31,152 bases of DNA, from contig NW_003130856.1 of the NCBI RefSeq assembly GCF_000003605.2, forward strand, positions 307,056 to 338,207. The letters run 5' to 3'. Both the position numbers and the translations under genes were made by a program. Numbering within the stretch: position 1 is the stretch's first letter; every line of letters begins with the position of its first letter. Positions 10,496-20,354 of the stretch are shown here, piece after piece. Source of the stretch: Saccoglossus kowalevskii. Lineage: Eukaryota; Hemichordata; Enteropneusta; Harrimaniidae. A model generated the notes under the pieces. That model had not been told where the DNA came from and did not search any database. It saw only the letters and a list, made by a program, of their open reading frames with translations.

Positions 10496-11474
10496 TCAAG
10501 AAAAAGAATACATACAAGTAGTATACATGATTCTGGCAGTATGCCAAATAAAAACACAATAAATTTAATCAATGTGACATTTGTAAGTTTGAATATCACA
10601 GCTACATTTATGCAAATAACCTCTGAATACAATTTAATAACTGATACTGAAAATTTAATAACTTTTCGGTTTACTACATGACAGCTTGACACGATCGTAA
10701 ACTATTCAACTATATTCTGCTGCGAACACTTAATAACAGCTAACTCAGAAATGTTTCATGTTTCTGAACCCTAACTGAAAAGCCACACACCTGACATGCT
10801 GGAGGGTATAGACAACATAATTATGATATATTTTGTAAAAAAAAAAAAAATGGCATAAGATGAAGGTTTACACATGCAAAGATACTCTTACATTTCGTAG
10901 GATACATCTCAGAAAATTACATTTAATAAAAAAAAAGGAATTTATTTTGGAAAGAAAAGATATAGAACGAAAAAAGAATTTAATGGTACTCCACTAATTC
11001 TCATAGGTCCTTAGGATTCCCTCAACCTTGTCTGTATACATATTGAATGATTTAAACAATATGGTGGACCATAATGTCAAAGCATCACCATGGCAACCAT
11101 ATGACATCAAACTGCATGGTTGGTTGCATGCACTGAAGGACATTTTCTAATTTTGCAGGCGATGATTACTCTCTTTGTGGTGAAGTTTGAAAAATAGCTT
11201 GCTATCATGTGATTTCAATGGGTAATGTATTGAGTTGGCCAATAATGAAAAACAAAATAAACGATTGCATTTCAAAAATATATATACACATGTACAAATT
11301 GAATAAATATTATTATTCTACATTTGAATCACGTACATGTACGTTACCCTTCAGGACTCAGACGACAATGTACAACATGTAATTGCATTACACGGCCCCC
11401 CCACGAGTTATCAAGTTTAACCCCCCTGAGTGCCATTGTCAACATCTACGACACCATCTACGAAATGATTTTCT
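10496..11474. other. AT-rich stretch without supported gene
   Basis: Non-coding. It contains short A-runs (near 10838 and 10928) and a C-rich patch near 11395-11425. No exon or RNA gene is seen. Confidence 0.5.
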
Positions 11475-11665
11475 ATAGTCTGCTCCTCCTCACATAAAAT
11501 ATTGATAAAAATTGACAAATCTTTTGATCGAAAACTAAAAGCAATATCTGACACTGTCTGTATGGTCCAAAATAATGACGAAATTTAGTGAAAATTTTAC
11601 AAAATGTGAAATTTGTTGCATGGTAAATTTGAGCGAGAAAAATATCTGGCACCCTAAAGAAGTTT
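11475..11665 (+). mobile_element. MITE-like element, family 3
   Basis: Related copies lie at 14690-14880 (minus) and 22965-23150 (plus). The shared core is TTTTGATCRAAAAC, then a GGTCCAAAATWATG segment, AAATTNAGTGAAAATT, and TTTGAGCGRGAAAAAT. Part of the core is also recognisable in family 2, so the two families probably share ancestry. The copies carry no gene; the peptide-like similarity between them on the minus strand (FGPN/RQN-type strings) comes from the shared DNA. Confidence 0.6.
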
Positions 11666-11839
11666 TTCAGTGATAAACCTTGTGTACTCTCAAATGGATC
11701 AGCTTTTATGCATGTTTCAGATATTTTATTGAAGCTTTGAGGTCTCAAATAATTGCAGGGATTATTCACATTATCAAGAATAACAAGAACTGCTCGACAA
11801 TCAACATTTCTACTGCAGGTGATATAGCATGCATCCTCC

Positions 11840-12072
11840 TTTTCATCACCAGTTCTCGCTTATCATCACAATATAGTCTCGTTTTTAAGTCTGCACTTTT
11901 CTTCACAGTTTGGGACGAAAATATAAAAAAATTTTGGTTCAAAAACTGAAAATTCACTCAAATTTTGTTTGTTAACTCCAAAATTAGGGTTCATTTCCAG
12001 AAATATTAAAGAATATAAGAGAAAAAAGTGAAGAAAAATTTGGACAAGAAAATCTGGGGGTGAAAAAGTTAA
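11840..12072 (+). mobile_element. MITE-like element, family 2
   Basis: Matches 2168-2408 and 27213-27457. It has TTTCATCACCAGTTCTCGCT at the left, CTCAAATTTTGTTTGTTAAC and TTCATTTCCAGAAATATTAA inside, and GGGGGTGAAAAAGTTAAC at the right. TTAA is at 12069-12072. Confidence 0.65.
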
Positions 12073-12186
12073 CATCCACAAATTTGGCAAAAGTGTTAGT
12101 TGTGTTGAAAGAGGGCAAAATGCCATCTCTTGGGGAGATTACAATACATTGGGTGAACTGCTAGAAATTGATATACTATTAAACTG

Positions 12187-12500
12187 AACCCTGTCAGAGC
12201 ATCCATATATTTATGGATGAGCAATAATATGCAGAATTTGCATGTACATAGAATTAAAATTATGAATAGCAATGAGATCACATGACACCTGTAGTCAGAG
12301 GGTGTTGTGAACTGTAGTGAATGAAAACAAAGTTACTGGTAAAAAAAAATGTATTTAAATGTTGCTATGGGTGTAGTAATGGTTTCCAGGCACATGCTCG
12401 CCTGATACTTATCTTCAATATTGGCAATATCCATTTGGTGGAATTTATGATAGCTTGCTCAGAATTACAGTTATGCATATTAATGAGGTCACATGACATA
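12187..12500. repeat. Diverged direct duplication, about 211 bp apart
   Basis: TTATGAATAGCAATGAGATC + ACATGACA (near 12260-12287) is repeated as TTATGCATATTAATGAGGTC + ACATGACA (12471-12498). Similarity continues upstream (CAGAATT, ATCCAT). The copies are old and share the E-box/M-box-like core TCACATGAC. Confidence 0.5.
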
Positions 12501-13340
12501 TTTTAAAATTACAAATTCATACTAAAGAGAATATACAGTAGAATATAATCGTAAAACAAAACAAATTACCATAGCAACCTACCATGAGTGATGTTCATGC
12601 CAAGTTTATTGCTCAGAAATCCTTGTACTATTACCGACCATTTTAATTACAAAATTGATGGTTTTTCACTAAAATCCAACTCACAAAAAGAAGACTTTGT
12701 TATTCTGGTATCATATACAATTCACCTGCGATGCGTGAAATTTAATCGGCAATTCTGGAATTGCATTGTTTACAAATGTGTCATCACAAGAACACACATT
12801 GGTTGAATGGCAATCAGCCTTCACAGAGACAATGGTAAAATGGAAGTCTGCAAGGAGCTACAAAGTTGTAACATCGCTCAATGTGACAACAAGGATTCTA
12901 TTAGCGCAGAGTGCCTGTTTTTTTTAAAGTATTGCTTAAAAACAACATCTTGTTGCCAATTTTGACGCTATTTCCGGAACAATCATTATTTTTATTTTCA
13001 GTTAAATGGAGGATTCTATAGTGTATTTTAAAACTGGAAAGTCAGGTACAGATGGTTCAACAACAGTGGAGATTGTCTGTTGCATCGCATAGCTGTCAGC
13101 TGACAATGTTACGGTGACTGTAGCGTTACAGTATATAGATCAATGAAAAATTGTTCTATTTTGCACTATTTTGTGCGGAAAAGAAATCACACTACCTGGC
13201 TAGCTTTTTGTGATCTGAATGGGTACTCAGTTCTGGAACATAGATTTCCAGATATATGTAATCATTTTATTTGTAACTGTTAGGATTGACCACCAATCAT
13301 CTTCTAGATATAGCTCATGCATTTAGTGTTCAGATTAGAA
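12501..13340. other. Intergenic or intronic stretch
   Basis: Apart from the weak exon candidate at 12726-12847, I see no supported feature here. Around 13040-13130 the DNA is more balanced in composition but has stops in all frames. Confidence 0.4.
12726..12847 (-). CDS. Candidate internal exon, unidentified protein
   Basis: On the minus strand the open segment is preceded by a pyrimidine-rich acceptor (ACAACTTTGTAGCTCCTTGCAG) and followed by CAG|GTGAAT. It is 122 nt long: two bases to complete a codon, then 40 codons. The peptide begins FHFTIVSVKADCHSTNVCSC and ends IKFHASQ. An in-frame TAG lies in the acceptor tract and a TGA shortly after the donor, so the open run fits splice boundaries closely. 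The other two frames have stops. The entry phase (one base carried over) is compatible with the exon at 30033-30120, but no homology links them. I recognise no domain, and chance is a real alternative. Confidence 0.25.
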
Positions 13341-13430
13341 CTTTAATATACAGGATTCAGTTTAGACAGGTTTCCAATTTTAATATACAGGGGCCCGGTT
13401 TAGACAGGTTGTCAGCTTTAATATACAAAG
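13341..13430. repeat. Short tandem repeat, about 38-bp unit
   Basis: CTTTAATATACAGG-like segments start at 13341, 13378 and 13417, separated by GTTTAGACAGGTT (twice). The GTTTAGACAGGTT string resembles the CAAACCTGT terminal motif of the element at 15943-16324, so this may be a remnant of that family. Confidence 0.5.
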
Positions 13431-14045
13431 CAATCATTTTAGAGATCTCTAAGGTCACAATTTTTCAGAAACTATTGAATAACTGACATTATTTCAATAG
13501 CAATTGTTTGTCCAGTGAACACATGTGGTGCTCTAATAATGCAATATCCAGTAAATTCAACTGAAAGAAAAAAAATCTGTAAAACAGATGACAGCATCAT
13601 GTTTTAGTTTTAATACATGTATTCAGTCCATGTACTTTACCCAGTGGTGTCATGGGATGCGACATCCTGCGGTTTAACGAGCCAATCAGATCACTCTCAC
13701 AGAGAGAGCAGCCAGTCTCTTGATGTATTTATGTAAATCAGCCCAAAATGAACCTACTATCAACTTTTAATTTAAATATCCCCAAAAAATTGACTTTCAT
13801 GTCAGCAGTACAAAGAACACGGAAATGCATATAATTGTAGAGTCAAGGTAAGTGCACAGTCACCATACAAGTCAGGTCACAAAGGTGAAATATTAATCCA
13901 TTCATTAATTCACTTGCTTATTCATATATTCGTTCATTCCTTTATTTATTAAAACAGAAAAACATATATAATGTTTGGATAATTTTGGATAAACAACAGA
14001 GCTACATATGTCATGTTATTTTCCTGAGGAGGAGACCGTACTCAC
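13431..14045. other. Stretch without supported gene
   Basis: A minus-strand 53-nt open segment (13701-13753) with AG/GT edges was considered and not called. A plus-strand 39-nt open segment before AAG|GTAAGT at 13852 was treated the same way. Otherwise AT-rich non-coding DNA. Confidence 0.4.
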
Positions 14046-14183
14046 CACAAGACGGTAATACCAATCAATGACGCCTGCCCATTTATGATCTAAAAGGTAA
14101 TACAAGAAGACAACAAACAGCGACAACATCCCAAAGATACTCTCAATTGGACAGACGTACAACGCAAGGTCTGTCTGCCCCAT
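14046..14183 (-). CDS. Candidate exon encoding a membrane-spanning segment
   Basis: Minus-strand open segment of 46 codons ending at a strong donor (CTTGTG|GTGAGT, intron from 14045). It begins at ATG 14183-14181 in good context (G at -3, G at +4). The peptide starts MGQTDLALYVCPIESIFGML, continues with SLFVVFLYYLL, then DHKWAGVIDWYYRLV. Residues about 7-31 form one hydrophobic helix, flanked by charged residues and a WYYR stretch, as expected for part of a multipass membrane protein. An in-frame TAA lies 9 nt upstream of the ATG. This is therefore either a first coding exon or an internal exon entered at AG|CTATGG or at GGCAG|ACAGAC. GC content is visibly above that of the flanks. The pyrimidine tract before the first possible acceptor is poor. 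I do not recognise the family. Confidence 0.45.
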
Positions 14184-14689
14184 AGCTCTTTAATTTAATT
14201 TTAAGATCTCCTTAAGGAAAGAAAACACACCCTCCCCCTTTTCATTTCCCATACATGTACAATAGTAAAATTATTTATATACAAATTACCTCCATTAATC
14301 CCCCCCCCCAAATTGTATTTATGTACCAATTAATTCACCTTGTTAAAATCCCAATAAAAGTATTTATATACAATATCCCCTCTATTAACATTTGTGAGGA
14401 CATTTCAAGAAAATAGCAATACCGGGATGACTCTGTATCTTCGGACCACAGTAAAATTATCACTGCTACCATGTGTCAACATTTTCACAGACTCAGAAAA
14501 CTGACAAAAAAAAAGTGGTTTACAGTACATTAGTTTAGCTAGGATAATATTTTACTAAAATTCACAATTCTGGTCAACTTGTGTAATTTACTGTTCATAA
14601 ATAAATAAATACAAGTACTTTCAATTAATATACAATTTTTGTTCATTTATCCATCAAAAACAGCAGAATCTGAATGAAAAATAACAAAC
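14184..14689. other. AT-rich stretch without supported gene
   Basis: No gene or clear repeat apart from a short C-run near 14302-14309 and a nine-A run near 14510. Confidence 0.5.
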
Positions 14690-14880
14690 AGAAGAAGTTT
14701 ACACCCAAGTAGTTTTTCCTGCTCAAAACAGGGTAAATTTGTTCAAATTTTCGGTAAATTTCACTGAATTCCACCTTAATTTTGAACGAAGCAGACAAAA
14801 TGTGACATTGCTTCAAGTCTTTGATCAAAAAATTCTAAATTTTCATCAACATTTTCGGTGTAAAAAAGCAGACTATAAAT
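14690..14880 (-). mobile_element. MITE-like element, family 3, reverse copy
   Basis: Read on the minus strand, it contains TAGTCTGCTTTTTTACACCG, TTTTTTGATCAAAGACTTGA, GCAATGTCACATTTTGTCTG and GAATTCAGTGAAATTTACCG. The last three match the copy at 22965-23150 closely. Confidence 0.65.
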
Positions 14881-15309
14881 GAAACTAGTTCATGGATGGT
14901 ACACTCAAAGGGTAAAAATTCTACAGTCCTTTTGCTACGGTGTCTTCAGTATTGGTCACATGCAACGTACACAACGTTTGCTTACTGGAATTGCGACGTA
15001 CGCTATCAGGCAACTACGGCACTTCTCACTATTCAGTGGTCATCAGGTCAATACAATACACCCACCATCTCCCACCCACCAAACTACTTACCACGTAATT
15101 AAAGGCAATTAATTGAAATATTAGTAATCAAAGAAACCATAAATTACAATAATTGCCTCGTAAATTAAGCTAAATATCCTCATTAACTTATGACTCTAAT
15201 TATCACATCAATAATTAAAAATGCAATATTTTACTAATAGGTATGTTACTATGGCAATAAGGGTAGAAAAATTTGATGAAATAAACCAATTAATTATCGT
15301 CTTAACAAG

Positions 15310-15475
15310 TACAGTATTTACTCTATTAGTGCATACCGAAATTGCTTTATTAGAAACCAAAAAAACAAACAAATTTGTTGTATACCGAATCATTAAGATA
15401 CTACTTATTTTGACAATAGAAACACCACTATAATTTACATATAAGTGTATGTGCTACTAATGGAGCAAATTGGAA
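15310..15475 (+). mobile_element. MITE, family 4 (TACNGTATTTACTCTATTAG ends)
   Basis: The left end reads TACAGTATTTACTCTATTAG. The right end carries the diverged inverse GTGCTACTAATGGAGCAAAT. The interior matches the reverse complement of 26522-26664 over most of its length (TTTGTTGTATACCGAATCAT, AAACACCACTATAATTTACA). Overlapping open frames on both strands are by-products. Confidence 0.75.
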
Positions 15476-15942
15476 TGTGTGAAAAATATTTAATTTCCAT
15501 AATACAATTGTTTTTTTCACAATAACAATGAAAACTTCGACTAAAAAGTCAGTGGGATTTTCAAAAAATATTCACAGTAACATCTCAAACTTTTTTGGCA
15601 GCCAAAATTGTTTGGTTTACAGAAACGTTTTTTAAAGCTATAATTTGTTGAATTATATTTACGTATTTTTCTATAATAAATTTATGTGGATTTATTTTGT
15701 GAAAGGTACCGTAACACCAATTGATAAGGACGAGGTTGAAGAGAGGGCCATTAGTTGTTTTATGTTATCAATGGTTTTCACCTAAAATTAATGACTATAT
15801 ACATCTAGTACAAATTATTTTGCAATTATTTTGCAACAAATTACACATATTTGTCATTCCTCAATATAACCATCTTGTGAAAAAATATCTCCAGTATGTG
15901 CCGAAATAAATTAAATATACATAAATTATAGATAATGCATAT
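15476..15942. other. AT-rich stretch without supported gene
   Basis: Highly AT-rich, with stops throughout and no repeat recognised. Confidence 0.5.
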
Positions 15943-16324
15943 ACAGCCAAACCTGTGTATAGCGACCACCCGAGGTACTTCATAGACTGGCGGCCTTTAT
16001 ATGAAGGTTTGTTTTTATCATTCTATTGGTCACTAATTTATAAATTTGACATAATATTTAGAATGAAAATATTGCTATGGTAACAACAAAAACACATTAC
16101 TTTGAATCGATCAAAATCAAAAATAAGTTTGACTTGAGGAAATTAAAAATGTTTTACAAACTAGAATGTTGATTCTTATTATGGTCTGAAAGGACAGTCA
16201 CATAAGGTCTTTTATTATACAGGTTGGTTATATGTTATGCCTTGGGACTGCCTATAAGTGGTTACACTATTAAGGTGGTCTTTTATATAGAGGTGGTCAC
16301 TATAAACATAGTTTTGACTGTATA
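15943..16324. mobile_element. Tc1/mariner-style MITE (CAAACCTG..TATAGCGACCACC)
   Basis: The left end reads ACAGCCAAACCTGTGTATAG + CGACCACC (15943-15970). The right end, 16292-16324, carries the inverse AGGTGGTCACTATAAACATA + GTTTTGACTGTA. TA dinucleotides flank the CAG..CTG termini, which fits a TA target duplication. Extra copies of the GGTGGTC and TATACAGGTTGGTTA motifs near 16215-16285 suggest internal duplication or nesting. Length is about 380 bp and no transposase is present. Terminal motifs of this kind are widespread in marine invertebrate genomes. Confidence 0.75.
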
Positions 16325-16456
16325 TTTGAAGAGATTTGAAGTTACCAAAAAAAAAAAGACAGAAGATAGACATAACATTTGTTCCAAAGTTCCAGTTCCC
16401 AGGAATGCTCTGAAAACTTTCCCTGAACTCTAGTCAAGGGCACTCATTATACAGTG

Positions 16457-16640
16457 TTAACCAGGGTGTTAGCCAGCCACCAGTCCACAAACCAAACGGA
16501 CTGGAAACTTTTTCCCATTTTTCTGTTTTGTTTTCTTTGATAATTTTACCAAAATATATCCAAAACTATCTACATTTTCATGAAGTTGAATTGTTTTGGA
16601 CTGACAGTTGTAAATTCCTGGCTAATAGCCTGGCGTTAAA
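16457..16640. mobile_element. Small foldback element (TTAACCAGG..TTAGCCAG)
   Basis: The left end TTAACCAGGGTGTTAGCCAG (16458-16477) is inverted at the right as CTGGCTAATAGCCTGGCGTTAA, ending near 16639. An internal pair CCAGTCCA / TTTGGACTG extends the symmetry. It is about 180 bp and non-coding. Confidence 0.6.
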
Positions 16641-17889
16641 TCTACACTGAACATGAAACAGGTCAAGCAAACCTACATAAACTGGTTACGAATCAAACAA
16701 TTCAGAAAGGGGAAGGCCAAACATTACAGCATGTCAGAAAGAACATTACTATTCAACAATTTCTGCTCCAAGGGTAAAGGATTAGTAAGGCAATCCTATG
16801 AGTACTGTATTTAGTTCAAGGTCGTCTTACAGGTACATTTGTAGCTGTAGCATTCAACAATAAAATGATATACTGGATCTGTTCAACAAGAAAACATTAT
16901 GCCTAGTTATATAGTTAATGACACAAGCAAAATCAGTAAACCTGTCAAATATATAGTTAACTGTCTGAGGGCAAGGTGCTTTCTTTTTCTAGGCTCTGTG
17001 TAGGAAAAAATATTAAATAATTTGCAAGCATTCATAAATAATGTCAATCTTTTTTCCCCCCTTGACTCCTGGCTTAAGTCTCATGCAAAATTAAGAAATG
17101 TCATGGTAACCATGGCTACCAGCATTTGCAAAAAATTATGTGATCTTTGATTTTATTGTAATATTGTGGCTGGTTAAATTCTGGGATAACGTACTTGTTG
17201 TTATAAACTGTCAAATACAGTTTACAAAAACAATGATGTCAAAAATACTGCTGTAGTATTTTTGAAATTCACCCTTTACCCAGCAATAGTATATTCTCAC
17301 TGTACGGTTTTGAATTTTTAGAATTTTCAGCTAACTGTAAAATACCAGTTTGTAAAAGGAATCCGGTTAAATTTCTTTAGCAGTGCACAGCTCATGTCTA
17401 CATTTGTACCTCCACCTCACCCTTTATTCCAACCCCTACGCCAGCAATATAGACTAAAGGTTACTTTACCAAACCTTGTGGGCAAAAACACTCAAATAAA
17501 GTTGCTGCTGTAGTGGAATAAAACAAAATGCAAACCAATTGTTTAATATTAATGAAAAAACATTGATAGAAATAACAAATAAAACCCATGTTAGATTTAA
17601 ATTCAAGTGTAATATATGTAATATAAATTGTTCAGAAGAAAAAAAGGGAAAAGTGCCTCTTCCTATATGCACTGGTTTCCAATACGACTTCATTTTTAAT
17701 TGAAACTAACCAGTGAGGCAATCACCATATTGCTGTCTGTTTACTAAGCGACAATAGACTATTCGACAGACATATGCTATGATGAAAATAAGAATCAAAC
17801 CGCGCTTATGAGTACTTTAAATTTCAATATTCCCAGGGTTCTATAAAAATTTCTAGAGCCAACAGGTTGGGGTGGCATAATTGAGCTGA
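16641..17889. other. Stretch without supported gene
   Basis: Non-coding as far as visible. It contains the palindrome listed at 17105-17120 and a perfect short hairpin at 17240-17264. A 75-codon minus-strand open frame (17466-17693) lacks any family signal. Confidence 0.45.
17105..17120. promoter_or_regulatory. RFX X-box-like palindrome
   Basis: GGTAACCATGGCTACC is an almost perfect 16-bp palindrome and fits the RFX X-box pattern GTNRCC(N)GYAAC-type inverted half-sites. Related half-sites (CCATGGCAACC, TGCCATGGAAACC) recur at 11088 and 22717. X-boxes are usual in ciliary gene promoters, but no transcription start is evident beside this one. Confidence 0.3.
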
Positions 17890-18483
17890 TGGTATGGTCT
17901 AGCATTGGTGACTAGATATCTACAAATGTATATTTTGCAAGTCAAAAATTATTGGACATTAGCATTCAGCCTAATGAATCTAATGAATCGTAGTATATTT
18001 AATTGCACACCACGAGTTTTAAAAGTACTTTTTCTAACTGAATATTTACTAGCGACAGGTATGATATGTTTTGATATGAGTTTCTGTCGCACTATTGCGA
18101 TTGAATGGCACCCACAGAATCTGCCGGAAAGAAAAACTACATTGTTAACTTACTTAATTTTGACAGTACTTTTTTATTTTTTTTGGCAAATCTTTGATAA
18201 ACAATCCCTGAATGTTAAATTAGTGGATTTTCGACCAAGTTTAAGTACGCACACAGATTTCTCTTTTGAGAGCAATTTCTGCACATATACTATTTACATG
18301 CAAGTTGTGGGATATTCTCTCTTCGTCCAGTGCATGTTGGCAGTACCACAATTGAGATCACAAACTTGCATTCATACGTTTTACAAAAATATGGACTACT
18401 TACAAAAAATGCGAGTGATTTTATGGCAGATTCATGTGATACCAACGAGACTTAACAGGTACATGTATATTCTTATTTCGTGA
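17890..18483 (+). CDS. Unidentified open reading frame, about 186 codons from the first ATG
   Basis: The frame is open from 17890 to the TGA at 18481-18483. The first ATG is at 17926 (MYILQVKNYWTLAFSLMNLM). At this base composition an open run of about 198 codons is unusual by chance; my rough estimate is well below one expected in the window. Two hydrophobic stretches are visible (LLTYLILTVLFYFFWQIF, near residues 73-90 from that ATG, and TIYMQVVGYSLFVQCMLAV, near 121-139), with several cysteines. There is no Kozak-like context, no signal for known domains and no poly-A signal close by. It could be a decayed transposon or gene fragment, a lineage-specific gene, or chance. Confidence 0.2.
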   Translation, partial: WYGLALVTRYLQMYILQVKNYWTLAFSLMNLMNRSIFNCTPRVLKVLFLTEYLLATGMICFDMSFCRTIAIEWHPQNLPERKTTLLTYLILTVLFYFFWQIFDKQSLNVKLVDFRPSLSTHTDFSFESNFCTYTIYMQVVGYSLFVQCMLAVPQLRSQTCIHTFYKNMDYLQKMRVILWQIHVIPTRLNRYMYILIS

Positions 18484-20115
18484 AATTTTCTCAGAGGTAC
18501 CTCAATTTTCAGGGCGAGAAACAATACATTATGCGTTCAAATGTACCAGATACAAGGTCGATTTTAGAATGGAAACATTTCTGAGGGCTAAATTTACTTA
18601 GAAGAACAATGGGAACTAAAGTTGACTTTCTATGATTGCAGTGCAAACAAAAATGCCAACAAGTCAAAATTCTTGTTTCCATGGCAATTTATATTGTCTA
18701 TTTACAAATTAACAGAAGCCATTTTGAAAATAAAATGAATGAAAACCGGTCACATGAAGTAAAACCAAGAATGGCTTTATTTTATATCATTCCTGTTTGT
18801 TTTTTATCATCATTCATCCTTGCGCTAAATTTGACATGCAGATTTTAACATCAAAACCAAATTAACATCTCTGAGTGGCGTATATCTATTCAACATACAG
18901 CCTCCGGATACAATCAATATCCGGGAATTTTAATTACAACTACAGTATGATACTGCGGATTAGCTCTCACCAGGCATTCCATTATGTCTGCCACCGAGAA
19001 ACGATCTTAACGTAGGAACTATTTTACATGGTTACTAAGAAATGCATCAATATACTGACCCTTGTTGTCAGGGAAACAAAAATTCCAATTAAATTCCGTT
19101 GTTTGATGTTCTTTGAATAATTTAAATATGAATGGTGATGCTTCACACATTGAAGAGGTAATAGAAAAAATATAAACGACAACTACCGTGTCAAAATGAA
19201 CAACTTCGCAAATCTGACATTAGCAAATATTTATTTTCAAATGTCAGATATAGATGCTCTTATACATGTATCTACCATATGTTTTTTTTTTTAAGAATTG
19301 AGTCGACATCATTTAAGCTAAATAATCATGTTTTGATTGGTTATAAAATTAATCACAATTCATACTGCGTCATATCACGCTTTCGTTCATTATTCTACAA
19401 ATTTGTACTGATTTATTTTTATAACTAGATTTTGAAAATAATAAACATGCAAATTCTTTTATTGAATCCCACTACGATTTTTCCCATCAAAATTGCAATG
19501 TTACATATTGTAAATTTTTCTGTAATTTCTATGTTAATTTTGGAGCCAATTTTTCCCATCAAAAATTGTGAAAAACATTTTAAAAAATTACGTAGGTTTA
19601 TTCTGCAAAAGTAGTGAAACTTAGATACCATTTTTGTGTGACCATACTTGCTTTAAGAATTTACGATACAGTTTTGTTTTTGCTATGCACACGATAAAGG
19701 TGAAAACTCCTCGCTAGTTCAAATATAGGCTCAAGCAGGTGCGAGCATTATGATAATTTAGAGAAAGTGTGTTTTATATCTCAAAAAATTTCAGTTTTTA
19801 TGTCATGAACACTTCGAAATGGAGAGGGCCGCATTTCACACAGGAAAATGTTGTACAGCGCAAACCATAAAATTGTGATAACCTTAAAAAAAGGTCGCGA
19901 CCTATTTATATTTGTAGAAAATGTTGTTTCCTACAAGCCTCTCTCATTATCCTCCATTTCCAAAAAATAAAAATATTTGAGAAGTACCGGTACAAGTTTT
20001 TGCTTTTTTTCATTAACTGCATCATATACAATTACAGTTTTTTTTTCAAAAATAACATCGGTGAATAACTTCTAATAATCTTCCAGTGTAAGAAAAATGT
20101 GAAAATTCTTTAATA
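18484..20115. other. AT-rich stretch without supported gene
   Basis: No exon, RNA or tandem array could be supported. TTTTTCCCATCAAAATTG near 19481 recurs as CAATTTTTCCCATCAAAAAT near 19548, a short local duplication. T-runs occur near 19280 and 20040. Confidence 0.5.
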
Positions 20116-20318
20116 TACTGTGGAATACTTTATTTTCGATTGGAATTTATTTTCGCTGAAGGGATGATTCCGTGAAAATAAAATCCAGCGAATATACTTT
20201 TTTTCCTATATTTCACATTAAACTCATCAAAAATCAGTGAAAATAAATTCCAAGCAAAATGCCCAAAAAGCCTTTTCAGCGAAAATCTATTCCAGCGAAA
20301 ATAAAGTATTCCACAGTA
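20116..20318 (+). mobile_element. MITE, family 1, intact copy
   Basis: Best-preserved copy. The left end TACTGTGGAATACTTTATTT + TCG is matched perfectly for 23 bp by the inverted right end. Near-identity then continues (ATTTTCGCTGAA on both arms). The length is 203 bp including the flanking TA. The body is shared with 2455-2641 and, in reverse, with 6864-7025. No coding capacity. Confidence 0.9.
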
Positions 20319-20354
20319 TTTGTAAAACTAAACAAGCAGCCTGTCGGCTGAGAT

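Noticed and set aside
9939-10681. Three long overlapping open frames with repetitive peptides (119-207 codons)
   Set aside because: They coincide with the minisatellite. A stop-free unit with period 69 keeps all frames open, and nothing else supports a protein.
13701-13753. Minus-strand 53-nt open segment between AG and GTGAGA
   Set aside because: The upstream tract is not pyrimidine-rich, two frames are open, and its exit phase does not fit the 12726-12847 candidate.
13814-13852. Plus-strand 39-nt open segment with GCAG acceptor and AAG|GTAAGT donor
   Set aside because: It is isolated, two frames are open, and no partner exon was found on the plus strand.
14990-15060. CTGATGA on the minus strand suggesting a hammerhead ribozyme
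   Set aside because: A short stem follows, but the required GAAA core is absent (GAAG instead), and no third stem closes properly.
18060-18130. Minus-strand terminal-exon-like segment after TTTTTCTTTCCGGCAG
   Set aside because: Only about 23 codons before a TAG, no convincing poly-A signal, and it overlaps the plus-strand open frame on the other strand.
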